Origin: a bacterium | Lineage (GTDB): Bacteria; Hydrothermota; Tepidihabitantia; B3-TA06 | Assembly: GCA_012517375.1 (NCBI GenBank) | Contig: JAAYVC010000065.1 | Coordinates: forward strand, 1 to 49,968 | Direction: 5' to 3' | Length of the DNA: 49,968 nt | In this document: positions 30,747-40,493 of the stretch, piece by piece | How positions within the stretch are numbered: position 1 is the first letter of the stretch | Layout: each line of letters starts with the position of its first letter | Position numbers and translations under genes: made by a program | The notes under the pieces: model-generated | The model's database searches: none | Seen by the model: the letters and a program-made list of their open reading frames with translations, nothing else | What the model was told of the DNA's origin: nothing

Positions 30747-33700
30747 ATGGCTAATATCTTAGGAAAAATTTTCGGTACAAAGCAGGAGCGCGAGGTAAAG
30801 AGGATGACTCCAATAGTAGAGGAGATAAACGACAATCTCCTTGCGCTTCACGACTATGTTTCCACTCCGGCGCCCATCACTCACCTTGCTGCCGTCACCG
30901 AGGATGAGGCAAGAAGCCAGGCTCGGGAATTCGAGAAAAGGTGGACGGAGCTGATTGCAGGAATTTCTTCAGACGACCCCGAGCGCGCGAAAAAAATACG
31001 CAAGGCGGAAGAGGACGCATCGGATTGGTTTACGGACGGCGAAGGAGGCGAGCGTCCTCAATTCGACTGGCGCGCCATATACTGGGGCATTGAAAGCGAA
31101 TTGCGTTCTTCGAATCCCTTTGCCGGAGCGGGTGACGACTGGATACTAGAATATCTTAATGAAAGGGTCGGAAGACCGCTGTACAAGGAGCTTCGCGCAG
31201 AACTTGAGGCGAAAGATAAGAACGCCCCCAGACTCTGGCTTGAGGCAAAAAAGAATCTTCAAACGCGGGTCCGTCCAGCTCTTGTCGCGCGCACTAGAGC
31301 GTGGCAGAAGCGTTTCAGGGCTATAACGAGCGAACTGGAAGCGGAGGCAAAGAAGATTGACGAGCTTGAGCGCAAGGATTTCTGGAAGAAGCGTACTAAT
31401 GAGGCGCTTGAGCCTATAATCGTTGAAGCATTTACGCTCGTTCGCGAGGCATGCTATCTTCTCCTGGGCAATGTGTGGAACGTTCGCGGCTTTGATGTGG
31501 AATGGGACATGTTCCCGTTCAACGTACAGGTTATCGGCGGAATAGTACTACACGAGGGAAAGATTGCCGAGATGCGTACTGGCGAGGGCAAGACCCTTGT
31601 TGCCACCATGCCTTTGTACCTCAACGCCCTCATGGGACGCGGCGCTCACCTAATTACGGTCAACGACTACCTTGCCGCGCGCGACAGGGAGTGGATGGGA
31701 CCTGTATACGAGTATCTCGGACTTACGGTGGGCGTTATCCAGACCGGCATGTCGCCTCCTGAACGCAAGCCCATGTACGAGGCCGATATCACCTACGGCA
31801 CTAACAACGAGTGCGGTTTTGACTATCTCCGCGACAACATGGTTATCTCCATGTCCCACAAGGTGCAGCGCGCTCACGCATACGCCATCGTGGACGAGGT
31901 TGACTCGGTGCTCATTGACGAGGCGCGTACGCCGCTGATTATTTCCGGAGCTACCGAGTACGTCGACAGGGGATACGCCCGCTACAAGCCTGGCGTGGAA
32001 AAGCTCTTCCGCTACCAGCAGGGATTGTCGAACGAGCGCGTAGCGCAGGCTGAAAAGCTTATGGAAGAGGGCAAGGATATGGATGCGGCACGCATGCTTC
32101 TTACGGTTAGGCGCGCAACACCCAAGCACAAGAGGCTTCTAAGAATTGAAAAAGAGGGCCCGATGAAGCGCCTTATCGACGACCTCGAATTAGCCATTAT
32201 GCGCGACAAGAAGCTGCCCGAGATAGACGAAGAAAACTATTTTACCTACGACGAGCACAACCGGGCAGTTGAACTCAACGAAAAGGGCCGTGAACTGCTG
32301 AATCCGCATGATCACGAAGCCTTTACGCTTCCCGACCTCTCTACAGGCCTTGCCGAGATTGACAAACGCGACGGGGTATCCGCACAGCAGAAGCTGAAGC
32401 TAAAGGAGGAGCTTTACGAGGAGTATGCCCGCAAGAGCGAAATGCTCAACAACTACCATGCTCTTCTTAAGGCTTACGTCCTTTTCAACAGGGATGAGGA
32501 TTACATAGTAGACGGAGGAAGGGTCGTAATCGTTGATCCTTTCACCGGCCGTCCCCAGCCGGGAAGGCGCTACTCCGATGGTCTGCATGAGGCTCTGGAG
32601 GCCAAGGAAAACGTGCAGGTCCAGGAGGAAACGCAGACGGTTGCTTCAGTCACCCACCAGAACTATTTCCGCATGTACGCAAAGCTTGCAGGCATGACAG
32701 GTACGGCTTTGACCGAGGCGAATGAGTTCTGGAACATCTACAAACTTGAGGTGCTGGAGATACCGACGAACAAGCCTATACGCCGCATAGATTATCCCGA
32801 CATCGTCTACAAGACCCGCGCAGAGAAATACGCGGCCGTTATCGAGGAGATAGATGAGCTTCATAAAGAAGGCAGGCCGGTTCTTGTCGGAACAACGTCC
32901 GTAGACGTCTCAGAGACTTTATCAAGAATGCTCAAGCGCAAGGGCATCAATCACAACGTCCTGAACGCCAAGCAGCACCAGCGCGAAGCCGAAATAGTCA
33001 AGGATGCGGGAAGGCTCCACAGCGTGACAATCGCCACTAATATGGCCGGTCGTGGAACGGATATCAAGCTTACGCAGGAAGTGCTCGATATTCCGACGAA
33101 ATGCCTTATTCAGAATGCCGAAACACAGGCCGATATCGAAAGAATGAAGCGGACCAAGGAATGCGAACAGGAGTATCCAACGGGGCTCATCATTATCGGC
33201 ACCGAGCGTCACGAATCCCGTCGTATTGATAACCAGCTACGCGGACGTTCGGGTCGTCAGGGAGACCCTGGCGCCTCGCGCTTCTATCTCAGCCTAGAGG
33301 ATGATCTGCTCAGGATCTTCGGAGCCGACCGCATGAATCAGGTCATCGAGCGTTTCGGGGGGAAGGAGATGGAGCCCATCTCCTCGCCGTTCGTGACTAC
33401 GGCCATAGAGAGTGCGCAGAAAAGAGTCGAACAAAACAACTTCGAGATACGCAAAAGACTGCTTGAATACGACGACGTCATGAACAAGCAGCGCGAGGAG
33501 ATATACGCTACCAGGGATGAGATACTGGCAGGAGAGGACCTGGATGGTCTCTGCCGTTTCATATTCTCGGAGGTTGTTGACCAGCTCGTCTTCGAGCGCT
33601 GTCAGTCACGCAACGCTGAGGAGTGGGACATGGAAGGTCTTGTCAGTGATTTCGTTACCTACTTCATGCTCGATTTTCCTGTGCCCCGGCCTGAAGAACA

Positions 33701-34229
33701 GTCGCGCATGAAGCGCGAGGAGCTCCTTGAAATTCTGAACGAGCGTACCGAAGAGGCGCTTAAGCTTCGTCGGGAGACCCTTGGCGAGGAAATATTCACA
33801 GAATTAAGGAATCTTGTGCTTCTTACGGTTATAGACAGACACTGGCGCGACCATCTATCGGAAATGGAGGAGCTGAGAAAAGGCATAAGCCTCAGGCAGT
33901 ATGGCCAGAAGGACCCAATCATTGAATACAAAAAAGAGGCATACGGAAAATACCAGGAGATGGTCCGTTCCTTCCAGAAGGAGGTCACGAAGCTTTTATT
34001 CCGTGCCCAGCTCAGGCAGGCTCCAGCACGCAGACAGACGCCAGTCCGCGCCTACAAGGAGGAATCTGGTCCAGCAGAAGCCTCTCAGCAATCTGCAACA
34101 AATCAACCCCAGGCGCCAGGCGCGAAACCAGCACCTGCGCAGACTTCCACAAAGGTCGGCCGGAACGATCCCTGTCCGTGCGGCTCCGGAAAGAAGTACA
34201 AGAAATGCTGCTATCCCAAGTACGGATAA
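30747..34229 (+). CDS. secA: Preprotein translocase ATPase SecA, long form
   Basis: This is the export motor for the Sec channel. At 1160 aa it is about 260 longer than E. coli SecA. Walker A MRTGEGKT falls near residues 276-283 (about 105-109 in E. coli), so some 170 residues are added at the N-terminus. DEVD is at 383-386. Further insertions lie before the preprotein cross-linking domain (RRATPKHKRLLRIEKE, near 450) and around 790 (TQADIERMKRTKECEQ). GTERHESRRIDNQLRGRSGRQGD is intact, as is the C-terminal zinc motif CPCGSGKKYKKCC (1143-1155). Bacteroidetes-type SecAs have comparable expansions. Confidence 0.97.
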   Translation: MANILGKIFGTKQEREVKRMTPIVEEINDNLLALHDYVSTPAPITHLAAVTEDEARSQAREFEKRWTELIAGISSDDPERAKKIRKAEEDASDWFTDGEGGERPQFDWRAIYWGIESELRSSNPFAGAGDDWILEYLNERVGRPLYKELRAELEAKDKNAPRLWLEAKKNLQTRVRPALVARTRAWQKRFRAITSELEAEAKKIDELERKDFWKKRTNEALEPIIVEAFTLVREACYLLLGNVWNVRGFDVEWDMFPFNVQVIGGIVLHEGKIAEMRTGEGKTLVATMPLYLNALMGRGAHLITVNDYLAARDREWMGPVYEYLGLTVGVIQTGMSPPERKPMYEADITYGTNNECGFDYLRDNMVISMSHKVQRAHAYAIVDEVDSVLIDEARTPLIISGATEYVDRGYARYKPGVEKLFRYQQGLSNERVAQAEKLMEEGKDMDAARMLLTVRRATPKHKRLLRIEKEGPMKRLIDDLELAIMRDKKLPEIDEENYFTYDEHNRAVELNEKGRELLNPHDHEAFTLPDLSTGLAEIDKRDGVSAQQKLKLKEELYEEYARKSEMLNNYHALLKAYVLFNRDEDYIVDGGRVVIVDPFTGRPQPGRRYSDGLHEALEAKENVQVQEETQTVASVTHQNYFRMYAKLAGMTGTALTEANEFWNIYKLEVLEIPTNKPIRRIDYPDIVYKTRAEKYAAVIEEIDELHKEGRPVLVGTTSVDVSETLSRMLKRKGINHNVLNAKQHQREAEIVKDAGRLHSVTIATNMAGRGTDIKLTQEVLDIPTKCLIQNAETQADIERMKRTKECEQEYPTGLIIIGTERHESRRIDNQLRGRSGRQGDPGASRFYLSLEDDLLRIFGADRMNQVIERFGGKEMEPISSPFVTTAIESAQKRVEQNNFEIRKRLLEYDDVMNKQREEIYATRDEILAGEDLDGLCRFIFSEVVDQLVFERCQSRNAEEWDMEGLVSDFVTYFMLDFPVPRPEEQSRMKREELLEILNERTEEALKLRRETLGEEIFTELRNLVLLTVIDRHWRDHLSEMEELRKGISLRQYGQKDPIIEYKKEAYGKYQEMVRSFQKEVTKLLFRAQLRQAPARRQTPVRAYKEESGPAEASQQSATNQPQAPGAKPAPAQTSTKVGRNDPCPCGSGKKYKKCCYPKYG

Positions 34230-34297
34230 AGATGCTCTTTTCGTCTTTGCGACGAAAATTCGCAATAACATCGAGTTAATGAGAAAATGGAGGTTTC

Positions 34298-34369
34298 ATG
34301 CAAAAAGCAATTTTTTCTTTAATTGTGAGTTACCCTTTCCTTTCGCCGAATTCGAAAGGAAAGATTTAA
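34298..34369 (+). CDS. Possible 23-codon leader peptide upstream of ddl
   Basis: TGGAGGTTTC precedes an ATG that opens a 23-residue frame (MQKAIFSLIVSYPFLSPNSK, then GKI). It ends nine bases before the ddl start. An 11-bp perfect hairpin lies inside its 3' half. The arrangement suggests translation-dependent control, unproven. Confidence 0.35.
   Translation: MQKAIFSLIVSYPFLSPNSKGKI
34335..34363 (+). promoter_or_regulatory. Perfect 11-bp hairpin in the ddl leader
   Basis: CTTTCCTTTCG pairs exactly with CGAAAGGAAAG around a seven-base loop. It ends seven bases before the AAGGAG site of ddl and lies within the short leader frame. No T-run follows. Confidence 0.5.
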
Positions 34370-34378
34370 GGAGTTTTG

Positions 34379-35326
34379 ATGGATAAGAATCTCGCAAAGC
34401 CCTTGAAGGACAAGCGAGTGCTTGTATGTTCAGGAGGATGGTCTTCAGAACGCGAGATATCTCTTCTTTCCGGCAGAAACGTGTTCGAAGCGCTTCGAAG
34501 GCAGGGGATAGAGGCCGTGAGTTTCGACCTGACGTCCCAATCTGATCTGCCCAGACTGCTCAAGGAGAAGCCCGACCTAATATTCATCGCCCTGCACGGC
34601 AAGATGGGCGAGGACGGCTCTTTTCAGGGCTTCTGCGAGACGGCGGGAATCCCCTACACGGGTTCAGGCGTTGAGGCATCCGCGCTCGGACTCGATAAGT
34701 GGGTCTCCAAGTGGGTTTTTGCCAGAAACGATATTCCTACGCCGCGTTTTTTCCCGCTTCATTCCGGCGAGGACTACATTCCAGTCGCCCGAAAGGCGAT
34801 GCAGGAGTTCGGGTTTCCTTTGGTGATAAAGCCGCGCTACGAGGGTTCAAGCATAGGCGTAAAGATAGTGCACGAGGAGCTGGCGCTGCTGGAAGAAACC
34901 CGCAGAATCCAGACCGAGTTCGGCGATATTCTTCTTGAGGAGTTCATATCAGGAATGATAGGAACCTCGGGCATACTGGGTGATACTGCGCTGCCTCTGC
35001 TCGAACTCGTACCGAAGACTCAGGAGTTCTATGATTATCAGGCAAAGTATACTAAAGGGGCTACGGACTTCGTTTGTCCTGCACGAATCAATCCTGAACA
35101 GACAGCACTCACTCAAGAACTTAGTCTTAAGGCTTTTCGCTCAATCGGGGCAAGGCATTTCGGAAGGGTCGACTTCATGCTTTCCGAGAACGGCCAGCCC
35201 TTTTTTCTTGAGGTCAACACCATTCCAGGCCTTACCGATTTGAGTGATCTTCCTGCGGAGGCTCGGGCTCGGGGAATGGATTATGACGAGCTTATCGTTC
35301 GGATAGCGCTACTTGCCCTGCAATGA
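34379..35326 (+). CDS. ddl: D-alanine--D-alanine ligase
   Basis: In 315 aa this ATP-grasp ligase makes the D-Ala-D-Ala dipeptide of peptidoglycan. Motifs are GGWSSEREISLLSGRNV at the N-terminus, FIALHGKMGEDGSFQG, YTGSGVEASALGLDKW, VIKPRYEGSSIGVKIV and the metal-binding FFLEVNTIPGLT. The ATG at 34379 lies five bases after AAGGAG; a TTG directly before it is less well placed. It shares a four-base overlap with the next gene. Confidence 0.95.
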   Translation: MDKNLAKPLKDKRVLVCSGGWSSEREISLLSGRNVFEALRRQGIEAVSFDLTSQSDLPRLLKEKPDLIFIALHGKMGEDGSFQGFCETAGIPYTGSGVEASALGLDKWVSKWVFARNDIPTPRFFPLHSGEDYIPVARKAMQEFGFPLVIKPRYEGSSIGVKIVHEELALLEETRRIQTEFGDILLEEFISGMIGTSGILGDTALPLLELVPKTQEFYDYQAKYTKGATDFVCPARINPEQTALTQELSLKAFRSIGARHFGRVDFMLSENGQPFFLEVNTIPGLTDLSDLPAEARARGMDYDELIVRIALLALQ

Positions 35327-36735
35327 GATACCTTTCCATTATTCTATTATGCCTGCCTTTGTGGTCATCAACATACGGGGTCTCCGCAGGCAAGGCCTAT
35401 CAGATAGACGACGCCGATCTTCGCATCATAACAAACCAGGGCTCAAGAAGACTTCCGCTTTTCGGTACGCCGGTAACGATTCTTATCGGAACAAGGCCTT
35501 ACGTTCTTACGTCACAGGCGCTTTTTGCGGTCGATGCTTCAAAAGAGGAAATATCGGCAGTATTAAGGCTTGACAGGAGCTATTCCGGTGCCGTTATCGG
35601 CAAGGACGACCGCATATACCTGCTCGGCGCTGATGCCTTGAATGCGGTTCAGGGTTCGCAGACGAAGTTCAGCATTCTCTATACGTATGCGCTGCCTTCA
35701 GCGCCAGACAGGATGTTTCTTCTTCCATCAGGAAACATCTTTTTTTCGGGTCAGAAAAGCTTCGTCTATGATCCTGCCGCAAAGAACACGACCGACGCTT
35801 CGCCTGGCTGGACGCTTAAGAAACCCTCGATGAGCGGAAATGTTCTTATCGAATCCGAAGGTTCGAGCCTTCACTTCTACAACGTCTTAACCAAGGAATC
35901 CGCGAAGCTTGATTTGGCATCCGAGGTCAAGCAGATTGCTGTTTGGAGGGACAAGATATTAGCGTCAACTTCAGCCGAACTCATGCTTGTTGATCCTTTG
36001 AGCGCAAGAATCGTCACCCGCAGGCCTTATCTCAGTATCTCCAGGTTGTCGGCAGTGGATTCCGATACAATAGCGGTAGCGCTAGTCCCGGACGGAATAA
36101 TCACGATGAGTCTTCCTTCACTCGAAGCTCTTGGAAGCTATAACGCATCTTGCGCTGACGGAGGCATCGGCTATCCGTTTTTCGGCAAGCCGCTTTTTAT
36201 TTGCGGCGAGAAGCTTGCGCTTCCCGGAGGAACCAGGGAGACCGAACCATATCTAGTTCAGCCTGTTAAACCGCAGGATGGAAGCTATTATGCCCTTCAG
36301 GTAGGAGCATTCTCCAATCTGGCAAGCGTAGGACCTCTTATGGAAAGGCTTGCTAACCAGGGGCTTCCTTACTATACATTGGAAGACGCAAGCATGACGA
36401 AATTCAGGGTTGGATACTTTAAAACCAGAGCGGATGCAGAACGTATTCGCTCATACCTATCCGATATTAATGCCTGGATTGTTACCGAAAAAAATCAGCA
36501 AAACCTGATACATTCAATTCACGATTTAAACCATGATGTACGTCCTGATGGAATTGTTGCTAAGGCGGATAGTGTAATAATCATCACGCTGCGCGACCAG
36601 ACATGGATTGAAGTACTCAAGGCTTCAAAACTTCCCGAATCCGCAACCGAGGTCTACCTTCAGGGAAACAAGGCGTACGCAAAACTGGAAAAGTCAGGCC
36701 TGAGGGAGCTTGTGCTGCCTGATTCCACACAATAG
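35323..36735 (+). CDS. Secreted SPOR-domain protein
   Basis: This 470-aa protein has a signal peptide (MRYLSIILLCLPLWSSTYG), then a long region of beta-propeller-like repeats (about 30-310; for example LTSQALFAVDAS, LGADALNAVQGS, LLPSGNIFFSG). A SPOR domain follows (about 325-390; YYALQVGAFSNLASVGPLM and RVGYFKTRADAERI). SPOR domains bind septal peptidoglycan stripped of stem peptides, so a role at division sites is likely. Coupled to ddl by an ATGA overlap. It converges with the next gene, leaving four bases between stops. Confidence 0.7.
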   Translation: MRYLSIILLCLPLWSSTYGVSAGKAYQIDDADLRIITNQGSRRLPLFGTPVTILIGTRPYVLTSQALFAVDASKEEISAVLRLDRSYSGAVIGKDDRIYLLGADALNAVQGSQTKFSILYTYALPSAPDRMFLLPSGNIFFSGQKSFVYDPAAKNTTDASPGWTLKKPSMSGNVLIESEGSSLHFYNVLTKESAKLDLASEVKQIAVWRDKILASTSAELMLVDPLSARIVTRRPYLSISRLSAVDSDTIAVALVPDGIITMSLPSLEALGSYNASCADGGIGYPFFGKPLFICGEKLALPGGTRETEPYLVQPVKPQDGSYYALQVGAFSNLASVGPLMERLANQGLPYYTLEDASMTKFRVGYFKTRADAERIRSYLSDINAWIVTEKNQQNLIHSIHDLNHDVRPDGIVAKADSVIIITLRDQTWIEVLKASKLPESATEVYLQGNKAYAKLEKSGLRELVLPDSTQ

Positions 36736-36739
36736 CTTT

Positions 36740-39700
36740 CTAAAAGTACATACCTGCCGACAACTCGAATTTGTTTTCAAGACCGCGCGTATCCGGATAA
36801 AGCGCGCCATCATATGAAAGGCGGACGCTTATCCCTTTCCCGAGTGAGCGCTCGATGCCTGCGTTCCAGGAAGGCGTCAAGCCAGGAGGATTATCCTTCG
36901 AGATAAGATAGGGGAGGAGGTCCTCGGCCACATCCGATTGCCTTTGAGTCAAAAGGAAGCCGGCCTTGAAACGCCAGCTCTTGCAAGGTTTTTCCGCCTG
37001 AACGCCCAACCACACCCTTTGAATATCAATCTGCCCGAGTTCCGGAAAGTACAAAGGTTCCTCGGCGACGAGATAGCCAAAGCCTAATGATGGCTCAAGT
37101 CTGGCCCAGAAATCCAGTATCGGTTCAAGAGCTATGCTCCATTGGTTTCTTGAACGGAGAGGTGTTTCCGCTCTTGTTCGTACTTCATTCATTGCAGAAG
37201 CTTTCAAACGCAGAAGATACTGTCTGTGAACCCTCGAGCGGATCTCTGCATCGACGTTCCAGCTTTCCAGGCGTTCGCGGAGGCCTCCCCATGCCGGAAA
37301 GAGCTGGTTTCTGTAGGAAGGGTAGAGGATCAGGCTGAAATAATCGCTGGCTGGAAGGATTGTTATCCTTGATGATGCATTAAGGTTGTTTGCAGAGTCC
37401 GTGCTCCTGTAATCCATGGTGGTCCACAACCGCAAGAAGTTCAAGTTCAAATCGGTTCCTAGAGAAGCGGAACGCTGGAGCGTGAGCGTCCCTGCGGTCT
37501 CGCGTATAACTACCTGTTTGTAGTCGCCCCCATCATCTGCGACATACTCTCCGGTTGTAGAATCCTTTGAGTAATCTCCGGTGCCGGGTTCTACAGGTAG
37601 ATAGTCAATTCTCACATTAAGACTGGAAGCAAGATGCTGCGAGAGATCAAGCCAGAATTTAGTCCTTGCGGAAGGTGAGTACGTGAAGCGAAGATCGCCG
37701 AAGAACGCCTGTATATTCGAATCTCCCAGGGGAATGAATCTCTCAAATCCGGTCACAAGCGAAGTTTCAAGTCTATCAGTAATCCAGGTTCCTTCCAAGG
37801 CGAGGCGGTCGTAGTACAATGTATCTAGCCAGGTTTTGTTGCCGGCGGAATCCTTCTGGTCAATCCTTCTCGATAGAGTCGTTTTTATCGAGAGATTAGG
37901 GAGAGGGGTGATGCCGAAGCCTGCTAGTGGTTCAAAAGCCTGAGAATTCGGCAGCTTTCCCGTGTATCTTGACCATGAAAACCCTGCCACAGGCGTAAGA
38001 AAGCCGAAGCGCGGGTAGAGATTAGTTCGTATTCGCCATCTTGATGCAAGCCAGTCTGCGTAGATGTCTGCGAACTTGAATCTCACACTCGATTCCGCTC
38101 TCCATGCATTTGAATCCGACCACAAGTGTCCGGTTTTGACCCTGATGCTTAAGGAATCGATCGGGCTCCATTCAACTCCTGCCTCCTGTTCATTGAAAGA
38201 GGAAGAAAAAGTGTCGATGTTCCAGCGATCGGTTTTGTTGGCATTGATCTTTTCAACTGGGAGCCATGAGTGTTCTGTCTGAAGGATATGCGTTAAATAA
38301 AGGTTTACCCTATCGAATCTCAAATCGAAGCCTGCCTGATGGCTGTGTCCGAACATGGCGTTTGCCGTATTGTAAAGGTTAGGCATTTTTCTTGAGCCCG
38401 TTGCGGAAAGAAGAATGCTTGCGGGACCGAATCTCTTGTCGAACGAGAGACCGAGGAGCTCCTCGCTTTCCGGCAGCGGCGTCAATATCTCTGCGCGGTA
38501 ATTCCCTGAACCCGGGCCTGCATAAATGAAAAACCCCGAATCAGGGTTAAGAACGTAGTCCCCTGCTGCTGAGTCGACGCTTCTGAAAGCGACATCGTAA
38601 TCCCCTTCGCCAGGACCAACCCATTCGTAATGATTGCCTATCTGAAAGTAGCTTCCGTTTCCTTCTCCCACAAAACTTGCTCCCGGAAGTACAGCCTCAT
38701 ACGATGTCGCAGTGTCCAGTATCGCCTGCTGCTCAGCAGACCATGAATATAAAAGATGGTTCCGCGACTCCGCCTCCCTGTAGAAAAAAAAGCTGAACGG
38801 GCCACTGCTGAATCCCGCAAGTTCATTGTCAGCCGTATAATCATTCCCGGCGTAGACATATTCCGCCTCTATCCTTGAACGGGATTCAAGTTTCAGGGTG
38901 TTGCTGAAGGTTACCTCGCCCGTAGCATAGTCAATAACATAATCCTTGTCCCTGCCTCGCGCAAGGAGTCTGCCGTCAAGCCATATTTTCTCGGTTCCGG
39001 GTATCAACGGTTGTTCAGAATCCGTCCTGCCTATAAAGTACGGGCCGCGCTTGCCGTCTATGGGTTCTATCCCGCTGCTGCCTCTTTTGGTTCCTTCTAT
39101 TCCGAATGCCAGCAAGGCGGTATTTTTGCCGAATGAAATCTCGCCTGTTGCGCCCTTTATTCTCCTCTCGATTGGACTGTACCCAGCCAAAGGATAAGAA
39201 ATATCCAGGTCGCCAGCGCCCAGTTTCCATTTTTCTTGAGATAATAGTATGTTGATTCTATCAAAATCTTCAATCTTCTCGGTTGTTCCTTCAGGAACGA
39301 AGGATGCCTCCTCGTCAGTGATATAACCTTTAACGTCTACGCCAGCAAGATTCCCCGAAAGGTTAACCGTAAGCCCCTGTTTAAGGTCGCCTGCTCCCTT
39401 GTTGGTTACTGAAAGCGAAAATGTTTTTGAACCGTGAACGCCTAAATTGCCGGTATTGACTGACTCAGGCTCTGAAGATTTAAGAGCTGTTGAATCGAAT
39501 CGGCTCTGGGAAGAGGGTTCGTAGACGCTGAACTCATTGAGGGCATCCGCAAGAGTCTTATAACTGACTACGACAGTTAAGGAATCAACTGGGGTTTTGT
39601 CGAGGATCAGCTTTGAATCTCTAATCAGCCATCCTGAATCAGGTGAAGGGCTTATGGATACTGAATTTTTCACTATATAAGGATAAGCCAGAAGGTATTC

Positions 39701-39781
39701 TAATCTTCCTGGTTCGAGTGTAATCGTTTCCTCTCGAGGTACGAGAAGGGATGATGCAATAAAAAAAGAAACAAGAAGCAC
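36740..39781 (-). CDS. Large outer-membrane beta-barrel protein of unknown function
   Basis: The 1013-aa product starts with a signal peptide (LLVSFFIASSLLVP), has a first part (about 20-330) of beta-sandwich-like strands, and continues as repeated amphipathic strands ending in Phe (FELSAGMYF), an outer-membrane barrel signature. Typical strands are FKAGFLLTQRQSDV and WLASRWRIRTNLYPRF. I do not recognise the family. The GTG start overlaps the stop of the upstream gene, so the pair is coupled. Confidence 0.65.
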   Translation of the reverse strand: MLLVSFFIASSLLVPREETITLEPGRLEYLLAYPYIVKNSVSISPSPDSGWLIRDSKLILDKTPVDSLTVVVSYKTLADALNEFSVYEPSSQSRFDSTALKSSEPESVNTGNLGVHGSKTFSLSVTNKGAGDLKQGLTVNLSGNLAGVDVKGYITDEEASFVPEGTTEKIEDFDRINILLSQEKWKLGAGDLDISYPLAGYSPIERRIKGATGEISFGKNTALLAFGIEGTKRGSSGIEPIDGKRGPYFIGRTDSEQPLIPGTEKIWLDGRLLARGRDKDYVIDYATGEVTFSNTLKLESRSRIEAEYVYAGNDYTADNELAGFSSGPFSFFFYREAESRNHLLYSWSAEQQAILDTATSYEAVLPGASFVGEGNGSYFQIGNHYEWVGPGEGDYDVAFRSVDSAAGDYVLNPDSGFFIYAGPGSGNYRAEILTPLPESEELLGLSFDKRFGPASILLSATGSRKMPNLYNTANAMFGHSHQAGFDLRFDRVNLYLTHILQTEHSWLPVEKINANKTDRWNIDTFSSSFNEQEAGVEWSPIDSLSIRVKTGHLWSDSNAWRAESSVRFKFADIYADWLASRWRIRTNLYPRFGFLTPVAGFSWSRYTGKLPNSQAFEPLAGFGITPLPNLSIKTTLSRRIDQKDSAGNKTWLDTLYYDRLALEGTWITDRLETSLVTGFERFIPLGDSNIQAFFGDLRFTYSPSARTKFWLDLSQHLASSLNVRIDYLPVEPGTGDYSKDSTTGEYVADDGGDYKQVVIRETAGTLTLQRSASLGTDLNLNFLRLWTTMDYRSTDSANNLNASSRITILPASDYFSLILYPSYRNQLFPAWGGLRERLESWNVDAEIRSRVHRQYLLRLKASAMNEVRTRAETPLRSRNQWSIALEPILDFWARLEPSLGFGYLVAEEPLYFPELGQIDIQRVWLGVQAEKPCKSWRFKAGFLLTQRQSDVAEDLLPYLISKDNPPGLTPSWNAGIERSLGKGISVRLSYDGALYPDTRGLENKFELSAGMYF

Positions 39782-40386
39782 TAGCGAATCATCAAGACGC
39801 GCTTTGAATCGGCGAGAATATAAAGCGCGTCCTTGGTCATTGCGATAAGGTATTGAGAAGTCGAGTATATCAAGGATTCCTGATTCGACTTCTCAAGTTC
39901 ATCGCTCCAGTCAGCCTTTACTCTCTCGCCAGGGAAAAGGGGTATCAAGCTGTCGTCAAAACACTCGAGTCGCAGGGGTCGCCTTGTCAGGTTTATACTT
40001 TCCAATTGTCTTCCGAGGGGGGACAGACGCTTAAGTGAAAAATCAGACAACGTCCATATCTCGCCTATGCTTGTCAGGACTGCATCATCAATATCTTTCG
40101 CAATAACCCCTTTCTTTCCAGTCTTTAAATCGTAAAGGATTAATTCAGATCCCGATATCACGTAGAAAAGGTCTTCGTTGAGGAGAATTCTTTGCGCAAA
40201 AACAACCCTTTCAGGCAGGCTGATACTATCAACAACCGAACCAGGTGGCGAAAAAATCACTAAGCGGTCTCCTTCTCCTGTCAGAAAGGCTATTCTTCCC
40301 TGAGTTAAAGGCGTTAAGGCTTTTGCGGAAAAGGGGAGTTCAAGAGTATCCACCATCCCATGAAGCAGAAGCGCTAAAAGAATCAC
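39781..40386 (-). CDS. Short secreted protein coupled to the barrel gene
   Basis: The 201-aa product starts with a signal-peptide-like segment (ILLALLLHGMVDTLELPFSA). It then has beta-strand repeats that look like part of a propeller (GRIAFLTGEGDRLVIF, LFYVISGSELILYDL, AMTKDALYILADS). The GTG start is the only one possible before an in-frame stop. The GGAGGGG site 15 bases upstream precedes a two-codon ATG-CTT-TGA frame, hinting at reinitiation. Function unknown. Confidence 0.5.
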   Translation of the reverse strand: MILLALLLHGMVDTLELPFSAKALTPLTQGRIAFLTGEGDRLVIFSPPGSVVDSISLPERVVFAQRILLNEDLFYVISGSELILYDLKTGKKGVIAKDIDDAVLTSIGEIWTLSDFSLKRLSPLGRQLESINLTRRPLRLECFDDSLIPLFPGERVKADWSDELEKSNQESLIYSTSQYLIAMTKDALYILADSKRVLMIR

Positions 40387-40430
40387 AAGTCAAAGCATAA
40401 TCCCCTCCAAGCAGGTGTCAAGCGAGTGAA

Positions 40431-40459
40431 ATTAAACTTTTGAGCGCTTATATTGTCAA
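40431..40459 (-). promoter_or_regulatory. Promoter of the barrel-protein gene pair
   Basis: On the minus strand, TTGACA (40454-40459), a 17-bp spacer and TTTAAT (40431-40436). Confidence 0.6.
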
Positions 40460-40493
40460 ACATGTTATCGAACAATTCTGAAAGGAGAAAAAT

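Noticed and set aside
34238-34258. Terminator after secA (TTTTCGTC/GACGAAAA)
   Set aside because: The stem is perfect but AT-rich at its base and has no T-run after it; evidence too weak to list.
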